14,621 nucleotides of DNA from assembly GCA_900617975.1 (NCBI GenBank), contig UZAE01001197.1:1-14621 (forward strand). The letters are read 5' to 3'. Below, piece after piece: positions 8,874-14,621 of this stretch (positions are counted from its first letter, which is position 1; each line of letters begins with the position of its first letter). Position numbers and translations under genes: made by a program. Source of the DNA: Rodentolepis nana. Its lineage: Eukaryota; Platyhelminthes; Cestoda; Cyclophyllidea; Hymenolepididae. Below the pieces are notes generated by a model. The model worked only from the letters and a program-made list of their open reading frames with translations, made no database searches and had not been told where the DNA came from.

Positions 8874-9132
8874 CATATAAGTTAACTATTCGTGAAGTTA
8901 AAATTTTTTGTGATTTATTATCCTTTAAGTGTACTTGAAATGCACACAATGGGCATTAGCTATATATATTAACATAACGTTTCAGGTTAATTCTTGAGAT
9001 TGAATACAAATCAATAATCTATTAAATTAATTAATTCATCAGTCATGGCTTACATTTTTAAAAATGAGTCAGTAGTTTTAATTGTTTCCTCAGAAATTAT
9101 TCTTAATTTGCGAACTGAATATTCAACTTCAA

Positions 9133-9171
<39 letters not shown>

Positions 9172-9619
9172 TATACAAACAGTATATTTGAGTATAAGTG
9201 TTTTACATTTGTTCTGAGACACTAGGATCGTAACAATATCTGCCCTTATTATACGCCCAAGCTCATTTATTCCTGAATTTGATGTAATACAAGCATGAAA
9301 GGCGTCGAAATACAAAATTTACTTTGAAAATGGTAAAAGCCTTCGACGAATATTTTTCTTCCATGGTCAGCTGCATTCATTTCTAATTTCGAAACCTATT
9401 GAAAATATTTCAGTAGACTGATGTGATATATCTAAATTTGAAAATGTATTGAAAATATTCACAACAGGCATGGCTTTTTGGTTCAACCCTTTTTCTTCGT
9501 TATATTTTGCGAGTGTTCGTCGTATTTACTTTTGGTACCAAATTTAATTCGCTGAAAAAGTTGACTGCCACCGGTGTAGGTGACATAGATGTTAATTACT
9601 GAAATAATTTTTAAAATGG
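8874..9619. other. gene-free spacer between retroposon copies 1 and 2
   Basis: AT-rich sequence holding the (AT)16 microsatellite at 9137-9168 and a 13-mer (TATTGAAAATATT) repeated 50 bp apart at 9397 and 9447. No gene is supported; the minus-strand frame at 9103-9315 reads through the microsatellite. Confidence 0.5.
9137..9168. repeat. (AT)16 microsatellite
   Basis: Thirty-two bases of uninterrupted AT dinucleotide, ended by G at 9169. Likely length-polymorphic. Confidence 0.95.
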
Positions 9620-9626
9620 GAGATTT
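9620..9626. repeat. short target-site duplication, left (retroposon copy 2)
   Basis: GAGATTT here matches GAGATTT at 9923-9929 on the other side of copy 2. The true duplication may be longer with mismatches, because the element tail (TATTT repeats) blurs the left boundary. Confidence 0.55.
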
Positions 9627-9922
9627 ATTTATTTATTTATTTCAAATAGCAGGCATTTTGATAGTTATCATTAGCCCTTTAGTTGACTTCGGGCTTCACA
9701 GAGAGGAGGAGGAACATCAAAGTGAAAAAAATTGGACAGGGGAAAAGAAGAGCAATTCACAGATGAAAAAGACAGACAGACACAAAGGCAGAGAAAAGGC
9801 AAGATGAGTACTGTGGAAGGGGTCGAATATGACATACAGTGGGGTTATGGTAGTTTGAAGTCAGAGTATGAGTATACGTTGCCCAGGGTGCACCACGTGG
9901 AGGTAAGTCTATCGCACACCCC
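9627..9922 (-). mobile_element. SINE-like retroposon, copy 2 (antisense)
   Basis: About 296 bp, same family as copy 1 but reversed: the tail appears as ATTTATTTATTTATTT at the left and the head (GGGGTGTGCG in element sense) at the right. It keeps the 3' segment CTAATGATAACTATC that copy 1 lost, but lacks about 35 bp downstream of the head (the part with CCGGCAGTTG). One internal CTGTATGTCAT unit is present. In window orientation the head reads GTGGAG|GTAAGT (donor at 9903), a consensus 5' splice site. Frames of 72 and 145 codons crossing this element are by-products of its low-stop sequence and are not called as genes. Confidence 0.85.
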
Positions 9923-9929
9923 GAGATTT
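9923..9929. repeat. short target-site duplication, right (retroposon copy 2)
   Basis: GAGATTT, matching 9620-9626 and abutting the CCCC end of the element head. Confidence 0.55.
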
Positions 9930-10232
9930 TTTTTATTGAAATCAAAATATTTTTCAATTGAATTGGTAGAACATTCAAAAATATCATTTTTAAGTATTTT
10001 TCTTTTAGGCGAAAATGAGCGGGGGTTTTATGCCTGTAAGATAAACGTTATAATGGAACTTCTTGTGACTTTGAAGCTACTTATATTACTTGAGAGAATC
10101 TTGAAGGGAAAAAAGTGTAACATGGAAGAACACTATCAAAAAATATTATTACATTCCTTGATCCCATAGACTGTGTTATTTAAACTTTATTCATCATGCT
10201 CTCATTTAAGGAACGTTTTATGCTCATCGGCA
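9930..10232. other. spacer between retroposon copies 2 and 3
   Basis: About 300 bp of unique-looking sequence. A frame from copy 2 runs through it to 10169 but has no independent support. A strong acceptor-like TTTTTCTTTTAG ends at 10008, with a donor-like CCT|GTAAGA 27 nt later; the micro-exon this implies is too short to trust. Confidence 0.4.
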
Positions 10233-10241
10233 CATTTCTGA
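10233..10241. repeat. target-site duplication, left (retroposon copy 3)
   Basis: CATTTCTGA is repeated exactly at 10662-10670; the match extends a further two bases with one mismatch. Confidence 0.7.
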
Positions 10242-10357
10242 TTGGGGGTTTGCGATAGATATACCTCCACGTGGTGCACCCTGGGCAACGTAAACTCATA
10301 CGACACAAAAATCTATAAACCGGCAGTTGACTTCTCACTTCAAACTACCATCACCCA

Positions 10358-10469
10358 CTGTATGTCATCTTTGGCTACTTCCAGAGTACTCAACTGTATG
10401 TCATATTCGACTACTTCCACAGTACTCGTTATACTGTATGTCATCTTTGGCTACTTCTACACCACTCAC
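10358..10469 (+). repeat. internal tandem repeat of copy 3, three units of about 36-40 bp
   Basis: Units begin at 10358, 10394 and 10434 with CTGTATGTCAT. Units 1 and 3 continue CTTTGGCTACTT, whereas unit 2 continues ATTCGACTACTT, as in copies 1 and 2 of the element. The alternation suggests amplification or recombination between subtypes rather than a single slippage. Confidence 0.85.
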
Positions 10470-10530
10470 CTCACATTTTTTCTACTTTTGTGTCTCTTTC
10501 TTTTACAACTTTGAAACACTCGTCTGTTCT

Positions 10531-10551
10531 CCCCCCCCCCCCCCCCCCCCC
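10531..10551. repeat. poly-C run (C21)
   Basis: Twenty-one C bases within the pyrimidine-rich body of retroposon copy 3; copy 1 has CCACCCCCC at the matching place, so this is an expansion. The exact length is uncertain in any assembly. Confidence 0.9.
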
Positions 10552-10661
10552 ACTCCCTCTCGACCATTTTTCTCTTTGATGTTCCTTCCCTCTATGAAGC
10601 CTAAAGTCAATTATAAGGCTCATGTTAACTATCAAAATGCCTGCCATTTGATATAAATAAG

Positions 10662-10670
10662 CATTTCTGA
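10662..10670. repeat. target-site duplication, right (retroposon copy 3)
   Basis: CATTTCTGA, identical to 10233-10241, directly after the AAATAA tail. Confidence 0.7.
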
Positions 10671-12464
10671 ATTATGCGCAATTTTTTATTATGTCTCCTT
10701 TACCGTAGCAATCAGATTTGTATCATGTGCTTCTGCATAAATGTCCCAAGCTGTCCAATCAACTATGCATGCCTTTATTTGATAGTACTCAGTAATCACA
10801 TCTCCATTCACGCCTGCCTTGACGCCCGTTACCTACTTTTCAAATATTTTGAATTGCCAGCCTGCTAGCTTCTGATGGTTCATCAAACCTTTTGATTTTC
10901 AAGAAAAATCATCGCTTTTTTAATTTGAGAGATGAAAAGAACTGTCTTTGAAGTTGGTTGCCTTTTAGTCTTAATTGGTGAAGCTTATAAAGTAAAAATA
11001 CCCTAACTTCATTATGCAGTTAACTATGCCTTCATAGCAATGCATTCATTAAAATAAAAATTATTTTTAGATTACTTTTCAATTAGTCTGTTTTTAGGTT
11101 TTGACATCCAAATTACCGTTATATATATATATGATTTTTGTGACCAGAAATAGATATTGGAAATAGATTTTAACCTAATTGTAATAAAATATTTGAAACT
11201 TGTTGATCAATTAATCAAATCCATTTAACTAACCTTAAATTGACACGTTGGAAATCAAAGTATCAAATGATATCCCATGGGACGCCTTTCGGCCACAACT
11301 CCTCTGTATTCGGATACTTTTTTGTCCATTAAGGCGTGTATTTTTTGCGTATAAATAAAATAATTTGATTGGGACAAAATTTGATTGTCTTATCAGATCA
11401 TTTCCACTCAAATCGCATAAAATTGCTTTCAGTAATGTAATTCAGTTAAGTTTATTTATGAAACCGATCCTATAAGCTCTCAAGTAGCATTAATACCGAT
11501 TCACTGATATCAGAACCAAAAGTTTTATCAGGGAGTAATAAATCAAATGTACCTTTTTCAAATGTTCTACTTTCTTTTTTGCAAATAAAGGCGATTTTAG
11601 GATTTATAAACAACAACTAAGTCAGTCTATAATAATTACGTTCAATATTATAAATTTTAGACAAGGTGTGACAAACGGTTAATTAGTATAAGGTTGACCT
11701 TGTTGTCTGGCCAACAATAAGCGCATTCTATGAATTTAAAATTAATTCTTTTTAATTAAAAATCAGAAGGCGAGTTGAGCCGCTTAAAGGCGACTCGAAT
11801 ATAAAGAAATTATACGTCAAACTCTTTAGAGTTCAAAAAAGTTCCTTTAATTCTAACTTTACTCATATACCTGATACAATTTATTCCGTTCATTGGCATC
11901 CTAACTAGGATCTTTCTACGCAGATTAATCAATAAAAGCATATAACGAACTCAAATATTTTGTAGTAACGCTTGGCATGTATCTAAGTTACAAATACTCT
12001 TTGATGTATCGCAAGTACTGGAATTAAATCTAATTTCTTTGACGGGAGACCGCTTGGAGTTAAAATGCCTGGATGAAGCATCACGAAAAATTCCAAATCT
12101 GGTACGATAGGGTGTATGTCACTATGAGGTGTGGCTTAACACTCCTTTACTTCAAATTCTCTCTTGTGCTTGAGATATTTATCATTATTAGCTTAAAGTT
12201 CGTTCACCATTTCAGTCATCAGAAAAGTGCTTTCATTTAAGCCAAAATGTTGGTTTAAATTGCATTTTTTCAGTCAAGCATTCCGACTTAAACAAAAAAA
12301 TTCATTTAAACTCGAAATCCTTGTTTGCATTCAAAACGAATAGGATAGATTACTTGCTACTATTATCTATAATCAAACCCAGGCATATATGCGTTAGTCT
12401 AAAAGACTTATTTACCATAAGGCAATCTTTTAATACTTGAAATATTTTTTGTCATCGAAACAAG
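10671..12464. other. gene-poor stretch
   Basis: About 1.8 kb of mostly AT-rich sequence. It holds a 64-codon Cys-rich ATG frame (10674-10868), a short AT run near 11120-11131, an imperfect inverted repeat at 11659-11708, a hairpin-like CGAGT...ACTCG near 11773-11799 and a G+C-richer patch at about 11950-12140 that is open on both strands for about 50 codons. None is strong enough to call a gene. Confidence 0.4.
11659..11708. repeat. imperfect inverted repeat with a CAAGGTCA half-site
   Basis: AGACAAGGT at 11659-11667 pairs with ACCTTGTTGTCT at 11697-11708, apart from a three-base insertion. The right arm contains TGACCTTG, which reads CAAGGTCA on the minus strand, the known extended half-site of FTZ-F1/NR5A-type nuclear receptors. 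An 8-base match is expected by chance about once in tens of kilobases, so binding is only a possibility. Confidence 0.35.
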
Positions 12465-12524
12465 TGAAGAGGAAGCCGTCGGCATGTCATGGAAAGGTCA
12501 TGAGCTTGAATGGATTTCTATCTT
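12465..12524 (+). CDS. candidate 60-nt internal exon (weak)
   Basis: The frame encodes EEEAVGMSWKGHELEWISI, unlike the Lys/Asn/Ile/Phe-rich translation of the surroundings. It ends in a consensus donor, TT|GTAAGTGG at 12525, and starts after ATTTTTTGTC...ACAAG, a passable acceptor. Both borders are phase 2. No protein family is recognised. The candidate exon at 13051-13193 could follow it in frame if its acceptor is at 13069-13070. Competing frames are closed or poorer. Short length makes chance a serious alternative. Confidence 0.22.
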
Positions 12525-13050
12525 GTAAGTGGACCTAACTACCTGGTATCGCTAATTCTCCAACTATACGACAAATCACAGAGCGATGATGAATAAACGC
12601 CATCCACCATGTTGGTTGCCTTCAAGTTAATAGCAGAATTAGGCCCATTTAAATACGCATAAAAGAAACAATTTGACTCCTTCAAAGAGCTGAATTGATT
12701 GGTTTTGTTCTACTTTCATAGACCAACTAATTAAAGCCTTTTCTATCAATTATTTAAATATTAAAAATAAAATCTTACTTAAAATTGATATGTTACTTGC
12801 AACATATTTATATATTCATTTATTTTATTTTAATTAAAAGTCCAAGCATTTACCAACGTTAAAATGAGATAATCAATTTGTAAACTATAAAAAATTTTCT
12901 GTTCTATGATAGTTCTAATTATCTCAAGATCGTGTCTCATTATTAGTGAAGCTATGATTCAGATGTAACTTTCTAAGACCAGTTGACTATTTCACCTGTA
13001 AATAACATCGAGTTCTATGGGGTGTGTAATTCAAAATCCGTAATAATGAG

Positions 13051-13193
13051 ACTGGAGCCATATATTGGAGAACGCTTACTCATGAAAGACTCATGAGAGA
13101 TTTCGGCAAGCTCATTGACGGCAAGCGGTGCTCAATTCTTGGCATTCTGTGTAAATGGCACCAGAAAGAGGAGGACACACCCTATTACTATTA
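13051..13193 (+). CDS. candidate terminal exon, about 48 codons (weak)
   Basis: A G+C-richer island whose only open plus-strand frame runs from a stop at 13027 to TAG at 13191-13193 and reads, in part, THERLMRDFGKLIDGKRC and KWHQKEEDTPYYY. The composition is protein-like and contrasts with the flanks. AG dinucleotides before 13051, 13058 and 13071 are possible acceptors but lack good pyrimidine tracts. The third keeps phase with the candidate exon at 12465-12524. No family is recognised. A minus-strand reading is open for a similar short length, so strand and coding status remain uncertain. Confidence 0.25.
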
Positions 13194-13948
13194 GGTATGA
13201 AAGTTAATTGATGACCATTGCCAACCCCAATTAATGCGCATGCATCAATATCTTGGTGTTGCAATGAATTAACACGATATTCATATACTTGTCATTATTA
13301 TTTAGCTATGGATCACTTTAGCGGTTGTAAAGAATCACAAAACCTAGCAAACTTGCATTTAAATGTCTTATTTACTGTTGAAATGTAAAGCTTCAAAAAT
13401 TCGAATAAATTTATTTATTATGTTAAAAATTTTTTAAATATATCTGCTGCATTCGAAGGAATTGATTAAAACTTATTTGGGAAAAAAATTAAATAAAAAT
13501 GAAAAGATTATAATGATAAACTTAACGAGTTCCTTTGCATGATCTTTCCTCCTCAAATTAATAATTATTTTCAAGGTAAAATCAATTAAGTTAAGTATTT
13601 TGTTTGATTGCGCATTCAGATTTATAAGTTGTGAATGATGGGGACTTTAAGTTAAAACCATTTTAATAAAATTAAAATTAAATTAACTTCAAAGTAGTCT
13701 CGAAGCAATAGTTTGAGTCAACGATTGTCACATATTTTAATATGAAGTTAATGTGTACGCTTAATGAAGTTTAGTTGCAATAGGCACAGTATTTTAATTT
13801 CATCATTATTAGTTCATACAAAGAATAAAACCAGAACCAAAATTGTATAAAAATGTAGAATATCAAGAGTCCAACTCCACTAGTTTTGTCTGGCTGATAA
13901 TGACCAACAAAATTTGAGTTATGGCTTTTCCAAATGGGATTAGAAGAA
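13194..13948. other. gene-free AT-rich stretch
   Basis: About 750 bp of strongly AT-rich sequence between the candidate exon and retroposon copy 4. I see no ORF, repeat or splice pattern worth calling. Confidence 0.5.
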
Positions 13949-14144
13949 ATTTATTGATAGCAAATGGCAGACTTTTTGATAGTTATCATTAATCATTAAG
14001 GAGTGAACTGTGGAAATGGTTCAATATGATATTCATTGGGGTCATGGTAGTCTTAAGTCGACTGGCGGTTTATAGACTTTATTGCCGTATGAGTGTACGC
14101 TACCCAGGGTACACCAAGTGGAAGTAAGTCTATCGCACGCCCCA
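13949..14144 (-). mobile_element. SINE-like retroposon, copy 4 (internally deleted, older)
   Basis: About 196 bp, antisense. It retains the 3' end (tail remnant ATTTATT, then TTTTGATAGTTATCATTA), jumps over the pyrimidine-rich body, and resumes at the internal CTGTATGTCAT unit through to the head (CGCACGCCCC at the right). It keeps the CCGGCAGTTG-type segment that copy 2 lost (here GACTGGCGGTTTATAGAC). The head palindromes are mutated (CCAAGTGG, GGTACACC), and no flanking duplication is visible, so this looks like the most diverged copy. The donor-like GAA|GTAAGT lies at 14124. Confidence 0.8.
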
Positions 14145-14563
14145 CCTTCAGTGAAATGTACCATATAAAATTCTAAATGAAACAGTATTCTCAGAATTGA
14201 GGAAATTGATCTCGGGGATCTTTTACTTTAATCTCAATTTTCAAGTTATAACGTAAAAGTAAATCTTATCTGCCTCATTATTTTCAATCGTCTTCATCGA
14301 AAATTGTTAGAAGCTTCAAACAACAAAATTTCAAATATTCACGTTGATTTAAAACCCCCAGCAACTTATTTTCGCAGTATTTTTATTGACAATAATAAAT
14401 AGCAAAGATAATATGCAGGGTTAAAGAAAAAAATTAGAACCTAACTCATAATCTGACCTAAAATTAAGCTACCATTTAGGCCATTAACTTCCATTATTTA
14501 GAGAAAAATCGATAACGTCGACCACGACTTTTAAAATGAATGAAATGCCCAATGAAAGTGAAT
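14145..14563. other. gene-free spacer
   Basis: About 420 bp of AT-rich sequence between retroposon copies 4 and 5; nothing further is seen. Confidence 0.5.
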
Positions 14564-14621
14564 ATTTATTTATTTATTTCCAATGTCAGGCGTTATGATA
14601 GGTATCATTAGCCCTTTAGTT
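14564..14621 (-). mobile_element. SINE-like retroposon, copy 5 (3' end only, cut by the window edge)
   Basis: The sequence ATTTATTTATTTATTT followed by CAGGCGTTATGATAGG and ATCATTAGCCCTTTAGTT matches the 3' end of antisense copy 2 with few differences. The element should continue rightwards beyond the window, with its head further downstream. Confidence 0.8.

Larger units (their letters stand above)
10242..10661 (+). mobile_element. SINE-like retroposon, copy 3 (long variant with internal amplification)
   Basis: About 420 bp, in sense orientation. It has the family head (GCGATAGATATACCTCC, with CCACGTGG and GGTGCACC intact), the CCGGCAGTTG segment, the pyrimidine-rich body with a C21 run, and the 3' end CCATTTGATATAAATAA. 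It is longer than copies 1 and 2 mainly because the internal CTGTATGTCAT unit occurs three times (10358, 10394, 10434) and because of the C run. It has a 9-bp flanking duplication. It has no credible coding capacity; the 90- and 109-codon frames inside it are translations of repeat sequence and Pro-coding C tract. Confidence 0.85.

Noticed and set aside
9103..9315. 70-codon minus-strand frame
   Set aside because: It depends on reading through the (AT)16 microsatellite, giving alternating Ile-Tyr.
10009..10035. 27-nt micro-exon between TTTTTCTTTTAG and CCT|GTAAGA
   Set aside because: The splice-like signals are good, but such pairs arise by chance in AT-rich DNA and there is no flanking coding partner.
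9589..10169. Overlapping 72- and 145-codon plus-strand frames
   Set aside because: They are mostly translations of retroposon copy 2 in antisense, with an unsupported extension into unique sequence.
10242..10656. 90- and 109-codon frames
   Set aside because: Both lie wholly inside retroposon copy 3; the proline run is the C21 tract.
10674..10868. 64-codon ATG frame rich in Cys, suggestive of a small secreted peptide
   Set aside because: It has no regular cysteine spacing and no clean signal peptide, and it starts four bases after the retroposon target duplication. It may be chance.
1..14621. CRISPR arrays, rRNA, bacterial operons or phage modules
   Set aside because: No regularly spaced short repeats, conserved rRNA stretches, Shine-Dalgarno-led ORF clusters or phage genes are seen. 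The window reads as eukaryotic nuclear DNA.

Overview
The window looks like AT-rich nuclear DNA from a eukaryote, most likely an invertebrate. Coding-like stretches are short and islanded. They are bounded by GT/AG splice-type signals rather than ribosome binding sites, and no bacterial operon layout, rRNA or convincing tRNA is present. By eye roughly two thirds of bases are A or T, and the clearest candidate exon (525-1140) is visibly richer in G+C than its flanks. The species cannot be named from the sequence.

Left part (1-3.6 kb) is the gene-bearing region. On the minus strand there is a probable terminal exon (1140 down to 525) for a basic, Arg/Ser-rich and Ser-rich protein, and an upstream ATG-started ORF (2601 down to 2251). 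The two are phase-compatible for splicing across a 1.1 kb intron, so they may be one gene. About 380 bp away and pointing the opposite way, a 23-nt candidate first exon (2980-3002) encodes a Met-Gly-Asn start, followed by a strong donor, a branch-point-like site, an acceptor and a second open exon (3128-3344). The layout suggests a divergent gene pair sharing 2602-2979.

Middle part (3.6-8.5 kb) is mostly unrecognised AT-rich sequence. It holds a 10-bp inverted repeat around 4.45 kb, two overlapping tandem duplications at 5972-6114 inside a G+C-richer patch that has weak LTR-like boundaries, and no convincing gene.

Right part (8.5-14.6 kb) is repeat-rich. Five copies of one short interspersed retroposon family, full length about 300 bp, lie at 8571-8858 (+), 9627-9922 (-), 10242-10661 (+), 13949-14144 (-, internally deleted) and 14564 to the window end (-, cut off). 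Three copies have visible target-site duplications and the family ends in an AAATA-type tail, the signature of LINE-driven insertion. I cannot place it in a named family: its conserved head has overlapping palindromes and no obvious tRNA A/B boxes. Between the copies, two short candidate exons on the plus strand (12465-12524 and 13051-13193) are possible but weak.

The main novelty candidates are this retroposon family (with a copy carrying an amplified internal unit, and antisense copies presenting a consensus splice donor) and the small divergent gene pair.
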